In this document: piece after piece, positions 17,918 to 27,169 of the stretch
Layout: each line of letters opens with the position of its first letter
How positions within the stretch are numbered: position 1 is the stretch's first letter
From: Levilactobacillus enshiensis
GTDB lineage: Bacteria; Bacillota; Bacilli; Lactobacillales; Lactobacillaceae
NCBI RefSeq assembly: GCF_007115095.1
Contig: NZ_SULH01000001.1
Coordinates: 353,409-417,408, forward strand
Length of the DNA stretch: 64,000 nucleotides
Direction: 5' to 3'
Program-made: the position numbers and the translations under genes
The notes under the pieces: generated by a model
Database searches by the model: none
The model's input: only the letters and a program-made list of their open reading frames with translations
Told to the model about the DNA's origin: nothing

Positions 17918-18283
17918 TCACTCCTCGATTTCTTTACCTAATTCGTTCAACAATTCTACCCAAGACATCTTGCCTTGATACTTGATATCCATACTAGCAA
18001 CAAAACGCGTTAAGATTCCTTGAGTCTTTTCGGTGTAGTTGGCTTTAACTGCCTGCAGTGCTTCGTTGATGCGTAGATCTTCCCATTGCATGTAGGTTTG
18101 ACTGGACCAAGTCGTTCCGTTGAAAACTAAGGCAAAAGTATCCGCTTGAACTAGTTTTCCCAATTCAGCGTCGGTGTTGAGGCCGATACTACTGAGATCC
18201 ACTTTAGCCGGCGTGTTGCCGTTAAAGTCTTGATTTAGGAACTTTTGCTCTGGTTGATTGTAGACAATAACCGTAGTTGACAT
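17918..18283 (-). CDS. Unrecognised 121-aa protein inside the uronate operon
   Basis: I do not recognise this protein. It is soluble-looking, without signal peptide or membrane segment. It starts MSTTVIVYNQPEQKFLNQD, has an aromatic middle (FALVFNGTTWSSQTYMQWEDL) and ends in a helical acidic tail (WVELLNELGKEIEE). It is 14 bases downstream of the GPH transporter gene and 5 bases upstream of uxaC, so it is certainly part of that transcript. AAGGAG-type spacing (GAGTGAGC before the ATG) is acceptable. Its fixed place between transporter and isomerase suggests an accessory role in uronate uptake or metabolism; this is inference only. Confidence 0.75.
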   Translation of the reverse strand: MSTTVIVYNQPEQKFLNQDFNGNTPAKVDLSSIGLNTDAELGKLVQADTFALVFNGTTWSSQTYMQWEDLRINEALQAVKANYTEKTQGILTRFVASMDIKYQGKMSWVELLNELGKEIEE

Positions 18284-18297
18284 CTATAGCTCACTCC

Positions 18298-19857
18298 TTA
18301 ATCTTTATCAGTTTGCGTTTCTTCATAAGTTTCATCTGGCCACAATTCGTCGTATGGATGGCCAGTTAACTCTTCAGCAACCTTCTTGGCTTCAGGGGTT
18401 ACGTCGCGTTTGTCACCACCTTGTTCCAAACGATCAATTTCACCTTGTAGAACAGCATGTGTTTGCCGGTTCAACTTGAATGTCCAGGAAACAACTAGGG
18501 CAACGACAATTAAGACCAGTGGAGCCACTACGAAGAGCAAGGCGATTTTACCGGTGACACCGGCAGCTTGCGTCGATGCAGTTGAGACATAACCGATTTC
18601 TTCCAATAAAATCCCGGCAATCCAAGTTGCTAAAGCACCAGTAGATTTACGGAAGAAAGTCATGACGGCGGCGTAGGTTCCCGCTTTGTCATCACGAGTC
18701 ATAATATGGTCAACATCGGGGATGAATGGGAAGACGTTCCATGGCGTAAATTCAAGAATCCCACGGGATAATTGATAAACAATCGTGATAATGATCAAAA
18801 TAGTTAGTGGGTTCTTAACATGTAAGAAGTAAGTCACCCCATAAGCAAGTAATGCAACGATAATGCCTATGTATGACAAGCTGTAAAGGAAGCGAGGTCC
18901 GTGAGTAATCATCAACTTTGCAGCAGCTAAGGTTGATAGGATTCCAAATACGGCAAACGCATTGAGGACCCAAGGAATATTTGAAGACATTCCCATGCAG
19001 ACAACAATGAATGTTGGCAACAATGTTGCATAGAAATCTTTTCCAGTGAAGGAGAAAATATAAATGGTTAAATGCTTACTGAATGCGAGGTTCCGGAAAG
19101 TTTGACCGTAGTCGTGCAATGTTTCTTTGATGTACTGACCAACGGTTAACTTTGGACGAGCATCAAGTTCAGCGATGAACTCTTTCGTCAATGGACGTTC
19201 CCAAGTGCTGCGGTAGGAGATGTAAATTGCAGCTACAAACAGAACAGTCCAGAGAATTCCGGCAAAGAGATAAGCATTCTTCTTTGCTTCGGCACTAGGT
19301 AAGGATTGTAGAATAGCCAAAATGAAGAAAACTAGTGAGGTTCCAGTAGCAGAGATAAACATCCGAGAACCAGAGAGGACAGTTCGCTTGGTATAGTCGG
19401 TCGTCATTTCTGTTGGTAAAGTTTCCCAAGGAATCAGAATCATCCCAACGAAGAGTTCAGTTAACGTGTAAACAACTAAGTAGTAGACGAAGTCATGTCC
19501 AGGTCCGAAAATGGATGTGGCTGGTACCCAAAAGGCCAAGAAAGAAATAGCAAAACCAATTAGGCCAATGAACATCCAGAAATGTCGCCGACCGTATTTC
19601 TTACCAAGGTTTGTCTTGTAGAAGCCATCGGTAATTGTCCCAAAAATTAAACAGAAGATAGCATCAAAGACACGAGCAATACCAGTAATCGCACCGGCCA
19701 TTGCGGGATTCAAACCGACAGAAAGCGTTAGATAAGCGAAGATGACTCCAGAAACAATGTTGTTCCAGCCACCACCCATGAGGTCAGTTAAACCATAGGC
19801 AACCCCACGTTTAACATTGATCTCTTTGGGTGTGTAGACCCAGCGAGTATGTCCCAT
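18298..19857 (-). CDS. GPH-family sugar:cation symporter (probable hexuronate/hexuronide transporter)
   Basis: 519 residues with about 12 membrane segments and the glycoside-pentoside-hexuronide motifs: YGLTDLMGGGWNNIVSGVIF at the start, ARVFDAIFCLIFGTITDGFY, and GKKYGRRHFWMFIG. The last 60 residues are a hydrophilic cytosolic tail. First gene of the minus-strand uronate unit, under a promoter carrying a cre and a GntR operator. Substrate is inferred from the linked uxaC, uxuA, uxuB, kdgK and kdgA genes; whether free uronate or a glycosylated hexuronide is carried cannot be told. No beta-glucuronidase gene is in the window. Confidence 0.9.
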   Translation of the reverse strand: MGHTRWVYTPKEINVKRGVAYGLTDLMGGGWNNIVSGVIFAYLTLSVGLNPAMAGAITGIARVFDAIFCLIFGTITDGFYKTNLGKKYGRRHFWMFIGLIGFAISFLAFWVPATSIFGPGHDFVYYLVVYTLTELFVGMILIPWETLPTEMTTDYTKRTVLSGSRMFISATGTSLVFFILAILQSLPSAEAKKNAYLFAGILWTVLFVAAIYISYRSTWERPLTKEFIAELDARPKLTVGQYIKETLHDYGQTFRNLAFSKHLTIYIFSFTGKDFYATLLPTFIVVCMGMSSNIPWVLNAFAVFGILSTLAAAKLMITHGPRFLYSLSYIGIIVALLAYGVTYFLHVKNPLTILIIITIVYQLSRGILEFTPWNVFPFIPDVDHIMTRDDKAGTYAAVMTFFRKSTGALATWIAGILLEEIGYVSTASTQAAGVTGKIALLFVVAPLVLIVVALVVSWTFKLNRQTHAVLQGEIDRLEQGGDKRDVTPEAKKVAEELTGHPYDELWPDETYEETQTDKD

Positions 19858-19903
19858 AATAATTCTTCCTTTCGAAGCGCCAATAATTGCAAATATTCCG
19901 TGA

Positions 19904-19917
19904 ACTGAAATATTAGT
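19904..19917. promoter_or_regulatory. Operator for the uronate GntR regulator (transporter side)
   Basis: ACTGAAATATTAGT, nearly palindromic. It is matched by the site at 20875 upstream of uxuB; the two share GTGAACTGANATATTAGTNTA context. It lies downstream of the minus-strand -10 box, a repressing position. Confidence 0.7.
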
Positions 19918-19922
19918 ATATC

Positions 19923-19963
19923 TGAATACGCTTTCATTCTATCTGCTTTTTGAATAAAGTCAA
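19923..19963 (-). promoter_or_regulatory. Uronate operon promoter with cre site
   Basis: Minus strand: -35 TTGACT (19963-19958), 16-bp spacer, -10 TAGAAT (19941-19936). The cre TGAATACGCTTTCA (19923-19936; one departure from consensus) abuts the -10, predicting CcpA repression. Confidence 0.8.
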
Positions 19964-20010
19964 TATGTTTTTTGTGAATGTTCATTCAAAGAATTAAATT
20001 GTGAACAAGA

Positions 20011-20043
20011 AAAGGCGCCACTTCAATGCGAAGTGGCGTCTTT
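20011..20043 (-). terminator. Terminator after the GntR gene
   Basis: AAAGGCGCCACTTC (20011-20024) pairs with GAAGTGGCGTCTTT (20030-20043). The minus strand continues with TTTTC. The single mismatch is near the base of the stem. Confidence 0.8.
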
Positions 20044-20095
20044 AGCAAGGATAAAAAAATTCATGGCCAGACACTTTTAAGGCTAAGAATAGTCG

Positions 20096-20761
20096 TCATT
20101 CAAAGAAATCGGGATGAATCTTTAAGGCCACCTTAATGTCATCATCGACCATATGCAAGTGACGACTAACACAGGTTTCCGCACGGGTAGGTATCTTATC
20201 TGCGACAGCAGCTACAATGGCACGATGATCATCGAAAATCTGCTGCCAATCGAGGTCTGCAACTTCCAGTCGAAGGTAACGGAAACGATTGAACTGGAGA
20301 TTAACAACCTGTAGCCAGTTCCACACAAATTCCTTATGATCAATCTTGTAAAAGGCCTGGTGAAAGGCTTCGTCTAGATTGAAAAAATGATCATAATCTT
20401 TTGAGTGAAGGTAGAGTTCTTGCAACTGAATCAGTCTTTGTAGCTCATTTAGGTCGACCTCAGTGATATGGTTGATTGTTTCGGCAACAACCAGTTTTTC
20501 AATGTTTTCACGGACAAAACGTGCCTGATAAACCTCATCAACACTGATTTTAGCAACGTAAGTACCGCTTTGCGGGCGTACTCGGAGAAGGCCCTCACGA
20601 CTGAGACGTAAAAATGCTTCGCGCATGGGAGTTGCACCGATGGAGAGTTCGTTTTGTAACTCCTTCTTATTAATGCGATCCCCCGGCTTGAGCTCTAGAC
20701 GTAGAATTTTATTACGAATGGCAACGTACGCTTCATCTTGAAAATTTGTTATTTCAACCAT
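20096..20761 (-). CDS. GntR-family (FCD domain) regulator of uronate genes
   Basis: 221 residues. The N-terminal winged helix spans about 10-75 (YVAIRNKILRLELKPGDRINKKELQNEL, then TPMREAFLRLSREGLLRVRPQSGTYVAK). A C-terminal all-helical FCD ligand domain follows, with metal-ligand-type residues in FNLDEAFHQAFYKIDH and AETCVSRHLHMVDDDI. This is the FadR/UxuR class, which usually represses and is released by a uronate intermediate. It is divergent from uxuB and lies between the two uronate units. The twin ACTGATATATTAGT-like sites are its probable targets. Ligand (fructuronate, mannonate or other) is not readable. Confidence 0.88.
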   Translation of the reverse strand: MVEITNFQDEAYVAIRNKILRLELKPGDRINKKELQNELSIGATPMREAFLRLSREGLLRVRPQSGTYVAKISVDEVYQARFVRENIEKLVVAETINHITEVDLNELQRLIQLQELYLHSKDYDHFFNLDEAFHQAFYKIDHKEFVWNWLQVVNLQFNRFRYLRLEVADLDWQQIFDDHRAIVAAVADKIPTRAETCVSRHLHMVDDDIKVALKIHPDFFE

Positions 20762-20836
20762 CTATGACTCCCCCTGCCTGTTTTTCAACTAAAGTATAAC
20801 AATTTTGCCAAGCATAAACAAAAAATAATTTAGACT

Positions 20837-20850
20837 TGTAATCGGTTTCA
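20837..20850 (+). promoter_or_regulatory. cre site upstream of uxuB
   Basis: TGTAATCGGTTTCA matches the CcpA consensus TGWAANCGNTNWCA at every fixed position. Confidence 0.78.
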
Positions 20851-20874
20851 ACACATGTTAAGGTTTTTACGTGA

Positions 20875-20888
20875 ACTGATATATTAGT
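20875..20888. promoter_or_regulatory. Operator for the uronate GntR regulator (uxuB side)
   Basis: ACTGATATATTAGT, an imperfect palindrome shared with 19904-19917. It lies 42 bases before the uxuB start. Confidence 0.7.
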
Positions 20889-20929
20889 GTAATTCAAAAT
20901 ATTGCTAAACTTGAAAGGAGCATACCATC

Positions 20930-22546
20930 ATGGTGCGCTTAACTGATGATTATCTTCAAGATGCTGCAGCCTTCACTAAAGCTGGTATTACGGTACCAAA
21001 GTTTGATCAAGCTGAAGTCAAGCAGGCTGCACAAGAGGCTCCAGTGTGGGTTCATTTTGGCGGTGGAAACTTATTCCGTTGTTTCCATGCCAAGCTGGCC
21101 CAAGACTTGCTGGATGCTGGCGAATTACAAGCGGGCGTCATTGTTGCTGAAACCTATGATGATGGCGTAATCGAACAAGCTTACAAGCCGTATGACAACC
21201 GTGTCTTACAGGTTGTTATGGATGAAGCTGGTAATTACGATAAAACTTTGATTGCTAGTGTGGCAGATGCTATTTATTACAATAAAGCCAATACAGATGG
21301 CTGGTCGAAACTAAAAGGGATTTTTGAAAAAAAGAGTCTCCAGTTTGTGACAATGTCAATTACTGAAAAGGGTTATGCTCTACGCGATGTCAATGGTGAC
21401 TTAACTGAGGCTGCACAGGCTGATATCGCTGGTAATCCAGATGATGCTCGTACCAACATGGGCGCTATTGCCCGACTGCTGCTCGCTCGTTTTAATGCGG
21501 GTAAGTTACCGATCGCCATGGTATCGACTGATAACTTCTCAGAAAATGGCAAACGGTTTGAGGAAGCTATCTTGACGATTGCAACGGGTTGGGAAGCTAA
21601 TGGGACGGTTCCAGCAGAATTTGTTGACTATCTCAAGAATCCCAAGCAAGTAAGTTTCCCTTGGAGTATGATTGATCGGATTACGCCAAACCCAGCAGAA
21701 TCTGTTGCTAAGATTCTCAAAGATAGTGGCTTTGAAGATACTAATATTATTCATACGGCTAAGCATACTAACATTGCGCCTTTTGGTAATACTGAGGTGA
21801 CAAATTATCTGGTCATTGAAGACAGTTTTCCAAATGGTCGGCCAGCTTTAGATAAGGCTGGTGTAATTCTTACTGATCGCGACACAGTTAATGATGCCGA
21901 TCAAATGAAGGTTACAGCATGCTTGAATCCGTTGCACACAGGTCTTGCCATTTTTGGTTCGGTACTTGGTTACAACAGTATTGCCGAAGAAATGACTAAT
22001 CCAGACTTAGTTGCTCTAGTAAAACAGGTTGGATATAACGAAGACTTGCCAGTTGTAAAGGATCCAAAGATTATTGATCCAAAGCACTTTATTGACGAAG
22101 TTATTAACAAACGCTTACCTAATAAAAATATTCCAGATACGCCACAGCGGATTGCTAGTGATAGTTCACAGAAGATTCCAATTCGGTACGGTGTTACTTT
22201 GAAACATTACCTGGACGAGGGGAAGAGTACCAGTGACCTTAAAGCAATTCCATTAATCATTGCCGGTTGGTGTCGTTTCTTGATGGCAGTCAAAGATGAC
22301 GGCACACCATTCACACCTAGCTTTGATCCCCTGCTAGATAAATTACAACCATACGTTGAGAATATTAAATTGGGAGACGCTGTCGACGCACATGCTGTTT
22401 TGAAGCCAATTTTGACGAATAAGCAAATTTTCCCAACGGATCTTGAAGCTGCCGGGCTGACGCCTAAGATTGAAGCTTACTTTACTGCAATGATTGCTGG
22501 TAAGGGTGCTGTTGCGAAGACATTACATGAAGTGTTAGGAGATTAA
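20930..22546 (+). CDS. uxuB: Fructuronate reductase / D-mannonate oxidoreductase
   Basis: 538 residues, long-chain mannitol-dehydrogenase family. It reduces D-fructuronate to D-mannonate with NADH. The N-terminal dinucleotide region includes VHFGGGNLFRCFHAKLAQDLL, followed by VVAETYDDGVI and the SIT-EKGY segment. The catalytic helix region contains PWSMIDRITPNP and, later, CLNPLHTGLAIFGS. AAAGGAG precedes the ATG. The stop is 4 bases before uxuA. Expression should respond to the upstream GntR operator and cre. All essential segments look intact. Confidence 0.94.
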   Translation: MVRLTDDYLQDAAAFTKAGITVPKFDQAEVKQAAQEAPVWVHFGGGNLFRCFHAKLAQDLLDAGELQAGVIVAETYDDGVIEQAYKPYDNRVLQVVMDEAGNYDKTLIASVADAIYYNKANTDGWSKLKGIFEKKSLQFVTMSITEKGYALRDVNGDLTEAAQADIAGNPDDARTNMGAIARLLLARFNAGKLPIAMVSTDNFSENGKRFEEAILTIATGWEANGTVPAEFVDYLKNPKQVSFPWSMIDRITPNPAESVAKILKDSGFEDTNIIHTAKHTNIAPFGNTEVTNYLVIEDSFPNGRPALDKAGVILTDRDTVNDADQMKVTACLNPLHTGLAIFGSVLGYNSIAEEMTNPDLVALVKQVGYNEDLPVVKDPKIIDPKHFIDEVINKRLPNKNIPDTPQRIASDSSQKIPIRYGVTLKHYLDEGKSTSDLKAIPLIIAGWCRFLMAVKDDGTPFTPSFDPLLDKLQPYVENIKLGDAVDAHAVLKPILTNKQIFPTDLEAAGLTPKIEAYFTAMIAGKGAVAKTLHEVLGD

Positions 22547-22550
22547 TTCT

Positions 22551-23624
22551 ATGAAAAATATGGGGTTCCGTTGGTATGGGCCAGATGATGACCCGATTAC
22601 CTTACAAAACATCCGCCAAATTCCTGGAACTACTCAGGTTGTCGGTGCGTTGTTTGACGTACCGGTTGGTGAAGTATGGCCGAAAGAAAAAATTGCTAAA
22701 CTTAAGCAGGAAGTTGAAGCTGCTGGTTTGAAGCTTGAAGTTATTGAATCCGTCAACATTCATGATGATATCAAGATTGGTAAGCCTAGTCGTGATAAAT
22801 ACATTGAAAACTATAAACAAACGATTCGTAATTTAGCTGAATATGGAATTAAAGTTATTTGTTACAACTTTATGCCGATATTTGATTGGTTACGGACGGA
22901 TCTACATTATGTTTTAAAAGATGGCTCCAATGACATGGCATTTGAAGCTGAAAAATTAGCTGATGATCCACAAGAAATTATCGATTCTACCCGTAATGGG
23001 TCCAATGGCTACACTTTGCCAGGTTGGGAACCAGAACGGTTGGCAACAATCGAGGGACTTTTCAACGCCTACAAGGGTGTTGATGAGGATAAGCTACGTG
23101 AAAACATGAAGTATTTCCTGGATGCAATTATTCCAACTTGTGAGGAATGCGATGTCCGGATGGCAATGCATCCGGATGATCCACCGCGTCCACTATTTGG
23201 TTTACCACGGATTTACAAGAATGCTGAAGATATGCGTGCGATTGAAGCCATGCATGAATCTAAGTACAATGGATTCACCATTTGTACGGGTTCTTTAGGT
23301 GAAAATCCTAACAACGATGTCCCAGCTATTATTCGTGAATTTGTTGGTAAAGATCGGGCACCATTCATTCACGCCCGCAATATTAAGTTCATGAATGGTA
23401 ATGGCGATTTCCATGAATCAGCTCACCTAAGTGAATGTGGTAGCCTTGATATGTATGAGATTATGAAGGCACTTCATGATACGAACTTTGATGGCTATAT
23501 TCGTCCAGATCACGGACGTAATATCTGGGGTGAAGACGGTGTTCCAGGCTATGGTTTGTATGATCGAGCATTAGGGATTGCTTATCTTAATGGTCTCTGG
23601 GAAGCGTTAGAAAAGAATAAGTAA
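22551..23624 (+). CDS. uxuA: Mannonate dehydratase
   Basis: 357 residues, the normal UxuA length. It dehydrates D-mannonate to 2-keto-3-deoxygluconate in a metal-dependent TIM barrel. Visible are FRWYGPDDDPITLQNIRQIPG at the start, VICYNFMPIFDWLRTDL, MAMHPDDPPRPLFGLPRI (metal and substrate residues), CTGSLGENPNNDVP, and HARNIK plus GYIRPDHGRNIWGE near the end. It is the second gene of the uxuBA unit, with four bases between genes, followed by a terminator. Confidence 0.96.
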   Translation: MKNMGFRWYGPDDDPITLQNIRQIPGTTQVVGALFDVPVGEVWPKEKIAKLKQEVEAAGLKLEVIESVNIHDDIKIGKPSRDKYIENYKQTIRNLAEYGIKVICYNFMPIFDWLRTDLHYVLKDGSNDMAFEAEKLADDPQEIIDSTRNGSNGYTLPGWEPERLATIEGLFNAYKGVDEDKLRENMKYFLDAIIPTCEECDVRMAMHPDDPPRPLFGLPRIYKNAEDMRAIEAMHESKYNGFTICTGSLGENPNNDVPAIIREFVGKDRAPFIHARNIKFMNGNGDFHESAHLSECGSLDMYEIMKALHDTNFDGYIRPDHGRNIWGEDGVPGYGLYDRALGIAYLNGLWEALEKNK

Positions 23625-23679
23625 TATTCAAGCATGATTGAGGCATAGTAACTGTATGCGTGCATAAATTATGTGTTGG

Positions 23680-23713
23680 AGATTCAATTCATTTTTGGAT
23701 TGAATCTTTTTTT
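23680..23713 (+). terminator. Terminator after uxuA
   Basis: GATTCAAT (23681-23688) pairs with ATTGAATC (23699-23706), followed by seven T. Confidence 0.88.
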
Positions 23714-23900
23714 GTTAATTAAGAAAGTATAGATGGTTAAAACCGTCTTTAATGGGTTTATTTCATTTGTGAGGATGAAACTGGCGATAAACTTAATCAC
23801 AGATTACCGACTTACACTTTTTATTTTCTCCACCAACTATCAAGGTGTATAACTAAAGTAACTAGAAATTAAACGTGACTGAAAAGGAGTTATCCCATCT

Positions 23901-24383
23901 ATGTCAAAACAAATCGTTTTATATTTCTCTTGCACTGGGCACACCGCCGCGGTTGCTCAGAAAATCTCGCGTGTGACCGGCGCACAGTTAGTGCCACTCG
24001 AACCGCAACAGCCTTATACACCTGATGACCTTGACTGGCACAACCCAACCAGTCGCGTATCACTTGAATCCGCTGATGATACCGTTCGACCAGCCATTCA
24101 GTTACCCAATCAGCGGTTACTTGAACAGGCGGACACCGTCTACCTCGGCGCGCCCATCTGGTGGAGTCAGGTTCCACACGTGGTCAACACCTTACTCGAA
24201 ACAAATCTGTTACGTGGCAAGGCCGTCTGGCAGTTCTGTACCTCCAGCACAACCCCAGTTGCGGTTGCTAATGACCGCTTACGTTGTGCCTATCCCAGCA
24301 TCAATTGGCAACCCGGCCGGCGGTTTACCCACACAATCAATGGTCAAGAAGTCGAATCCTGGTTAAAACAGGGTCAGCGTTAA
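23901..24383 (+). CDS. Flavodoxin-family protein
   Basis: 160 residues. The N-terminal strand-loop IVLYFSCTGHTAAVAQKI is the FMN phosphate-binding loop of flavodoxin-like proteins (S/T-x-T-G-x-T pattern). VYLGAPIWWSQVPHVVNTLLE is the second FMN loop, with the Trp pair that stacks on the isoalloxazine. It most resembles the flavodoxin_4-type small NAD(P)H/quinone-related electron carriers. AAAGGAG precedes the ATG. It stands alone between the uxu unit and pepN; the redox partner is unknown. Confidence 0.85.
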   Translation: MSKQIVLYFSCTGHTAAVAQKISRVTGAQLVPLEPQQPYTPDDLDWHNPTSRVSLESADDTVRPAIQLPNQRLLEQADTVYLGAPIWWSQVPHVVNTLLETNLLRGKAVWQFCTSSTTPVAVANDRLRCAYPSINWQPGRRFTHTINGQEVESWLKQGQR

Positions 24384-24460
24384 TTTGCTCGCGTCATTCG
24401 TAGCGTCTCGCAACCAATTGTCGTATAATGAGTTTATTCTAACAATTTAAGGAGAAAAAT

Positions 24461-26995
24461 ATGGCAGAATCCACACATTTTTACGAACTGTTTCAACCAA
24501 CGCACTACAACGTGTACCTCGATATCAACCGGGCGACGAAGCTGATCTCTGGGACGTCCACCATTACTGGTGACGCCAAGCAAGCTAGCATCGCAATCCA
24601 CCAGAAGTTTATGACCATCAGCGCCGTTAAGGCTGACGGTAAGGACGTTCCTTTCACCTTTGACGACCAGAGTGAAGGTATTCACATTGACCTGGGCAAG
24701 ACCGGAGAGACCACGGTGGCTATCGACTTCACCGCACCCCTGACTGATAGCATGATGGGCATTTACCCGTCATATTACGAACTCAATGGAGAGAAAAAGG
24801 AATTGATCGGCACCCAGTTTGAAACGACGGCTGCGCGCCAAGCCTTCCCCTGTGTCGACGAACCCGAAGCCAAGGCCACGTTTGACCTCGCTATCAAGTT
24901 CGACGAACACGAAGGCGAAACAGTTATTAGCAACATGCCCGAAGTGAAGGTTGTCGATGGTGTTCACTATTTTGATACCACGGTCCGCATGTCCTCTTAC
25001 CTGATTGCCTTTGCTTTCGGGGAGATGCAAAGCAAGTTGACGACGACCAAGAGTGGTGTCAAGGTGGGGGTTTTCTCCACCAAAGCGCATCAACCTAAAG
25101 AACTCGACTTTGCTTTGGACATTGCCAAGCGGTCGATTGAATTCTACGAAGACTTCTACCAGACACCATATCCATTGCCACATTCTTGGCAACTGGCCTT
25201 ACCTGATTTCTCAGCTGGCGCCATGGAAAACTGGGGATTGGTGACTTACCGGGAAGCCTACCTGGTCTTAGACCCCGACAACACGTCATTTGAAACGAAA
25301 CAACGGGTCGCGACAGTTATTGCCCATGAATTGGCTCACCAATGGTTCGGTGATCTGGTGACTATGAAGTGGTGGGATGATCTCTGGTTGAACGAAAGTT
25401 TTGCCAACATGATGGAATACGTCGCTATCGACGCGATTGAACCTGACTGGCACATCTGGGAAGTCTTCCAGACGTCCGAAGCCCCAATGGCGCTGCAACG
25501 GGATGCCACGGATGGCGTGCAATCTGTTCACGTGCAGGTCGAAGATCCAGCTGAAATTGATGCACTATTCGATGGGGCCATTGTTTACGCAAAGGGCGCA
25601 CGGATGCTAGTCATGGTTCGGGCCTTGATCGGTGACGATGCCTTGCGGGCTGGTTTGAAGAACTACTTTGCTACTCACCATTACGGCAACGCCACCGGGG
25701 CTGATCTCTGGGCTGCGCTCGGGGCTGCTTCTGGTATGAACGTTGGCGCCATCATGAACTCTTGGCTCGAACAACCAGGTTATCCCGTTGTTTCCGCCGC
25801 AGTGGTCGATGGCAAATTGACTATCAGCCAACAACAATTCTTCGTTGGCGAGGGCAAGGATGCTGGCCGTCAATGGCAAGTACCTTTGAACGGCAACTAC
25901 GATGCGGTTCCTGAAATTTTAGCGGACAAGTCCATGACCTTAGGTGACTACGCGGAATTGCGTCAGGCCAGTGGTCAGCCTTTCCGCTTGAACGTGGGCA
26001 ACAACTCGCACTTTATCGTGAAGTACGATGACACCTTGTTACAAGACATCTTGGCCAACTTAGACACCTTGGACGCCATTGCGCAATTGCAATTACTTCA
26101 AGACTTACGGTTGTTAGCTGAGGGACGCCAAATTTCATACGCAGCAATTGTGCCATTACTGAGTCGCTTTGCGGACAGCCGTTCAACGGTCGTTAACGAT
26201 GTTCTGTATGGCGTTGCGGGTAACCTACGGAAGTTTGTCACTCCTGATTCTGCTGAAGAAAAAGCATTACGACGATTATTTGACCGTCTGAGTGCCAAAC
26301 AGGTTGCTCGGTTGGGGTGGACCCCTCGGGCTGGCGAATCTAACGATGACCAACTGACGCGGCCATTCGTATTGAATGCGGCTTTATATGCGAAGAATCC
26401 GGAATCGATTGCGGCTGCCCACAAGTTGTTCGTTGCCAACCAAGATAACTTGGCTGGGTTGCCAGCGGCTGTCCGGGTCTTCATTTTAGCCAATGAGGTG
26501 GAGAACTTTAGCGACGCTGAGGTCTTCGACCAACTCTTGAATGACTACCGGAAGTCTAGCGATGCCAGTTACAAGGCTGATCTTGCAGCGGCACTGCCAA
26601 CGACATCGGATGCAACCTTGATTGCCAAATTGATTGGTGTCTTTGAAGATGCCGATACTGTTAAGCCGCAAGACTTGCGCGCTTGGTATCGTGGTGTGTT
26701 GAACAATTCTGATGGTGAACAAGCCGCTTGGGATTGGATCAGAAACGATTGGCAATGGCTGGAAAACACGGTTGGTGGCGACATGGAATTTACCACGTAC
26801 ATCACCGTGACGACTGGTGTTTTCCATACGCCAGAACGGTTGGCCGAGTTTAAGGCCTTCTTTGAACCGAAGTTGAATACACCAGGGTTAACCCGGGAAA
26901 TAACGATGGACACCAAGGTCATCGAGACCCGTGTTGCCTTGATTGAAGACGAAAAGACGGCCGTGAATGAAGCGGTTGCTGAAGCGACAAAATAG
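24461..26995 (+). CDS. pepN: Aminopeptidase N (lysyl/broad-specificity)
   Basis: 844 residues, M1 metallopeptidase of the lactic-acid-bacterial PepN type. It removes N-terminal residues from peptides in the cytosol and complements the Opp importer. The exopeptidase motif GAMENWG sits at about 253-259. The zinc site HELAH is at 289-293 with the third ligand Glu in NESFA (E312). A long alpha-helical C-terminal ERAP1-like domain follows. AAGGAG precedes the ATG, and a strong terminator follows. No signal peptide. Confidence 0.97.
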   Translation: MAESTHFYELFQPTHYNVYLDINRATKLISGTSTITGDAKQASIAIHQKFMTISAVKADGKDVPFTFDDQSEGIHIDLGKTGETTVAIDFTAPLTDSMMGIYPSYYELNGEKKELIGTQFETTAARQAFPCVDEPEAKATFDLAIKFDEHEGETVISNMPEVKVVDGVHYFDTTVRMSSYLIAFAFGEMQSKLTTTKSGVKVGVFSTKAHQPKELDFALDIAKRSIEFYEDFYQTPYPLPHSWQLALPDFSAGAMENWGLVTYREAYLVLDPDNTSFETKQRVATVIAHELAHQWFGDLVTMKWWDDLWLNESFANMMEYVAIDAIEPDWHIWEVFQTSEAPMALQRDATDGVQSVHVQVEDPAEIDALFDGAIVYAKGARMLVMVRALIGDDALRAGLKNYFATHHYGNATGADLWAALGAASGMNVGAIMNSWLEQPGYPVVSAAVVDGKLTISQQQFFVGEGKDAGRQWQVPLNGNYDAVPEILADKSMTLGDYAELRQASGQPFRLNVGNNSHFIVKYDDTLLQDILANLDTLDAIAQLQLLQDLRLLAEGRQISYAAIVPLLSRFADSRSTVVNDVLYGVAGNLRKFVTPDSAEEKALRRLFDRLSAKQVARLGWTPRAGESNDDQLTRPFVLNAALYAKNPESIAAAHKLFVANQDNLAGLPAAVRVFILANEVENFSDAEVFDQLLNDYRKSSDASYKADLAAALPTTSDATLIAKLIGVFEDADTVKPQDLRAWYRGVLNNSDGEQAAWDWIRNDWQWLENTVGGDMEFTTYITVTTGVFHTPERLAEFKAFFEPKLNTPGLTREITMDTKVIETRVALIEDEKTAVNEAVAEATK

Positions 26996-27008
26996 ATTTT
27001 CATAAAAG

Positions 27009-27045
27009 AAGCTCACTGGGAGAATAATTGCCAGTGAGCTTTTTA
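27009..27045 (+). terminator. Terminator after pepN
   Basis: AAGCTCACTGG (27009-27019) pairs with CCAGTGAGCTT (27031-27041), followed by T. Confidence 0.92.
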
Positions 27046-27128
27046 TTATGATTAAGATTTAGAACTAAGATGATATGATTAGGCATCTTCGGTGATCACA
27101 TAGTTATTGTAGCCAATAATGATTTAAC

Positions 27129-27159
27129 AAAAAAGCCCTCCCCAGATTGAAGGGAAGGC
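27129..27159 (-). terminator. Terminator after pepD
   Basis: Minus strand: GCCTTCCC...GGGAGGGC stem with one mismatch, then six T (27129-27134). Confidence 0.8.
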
Positions 27160-27169
27160 AATTCTAGAA

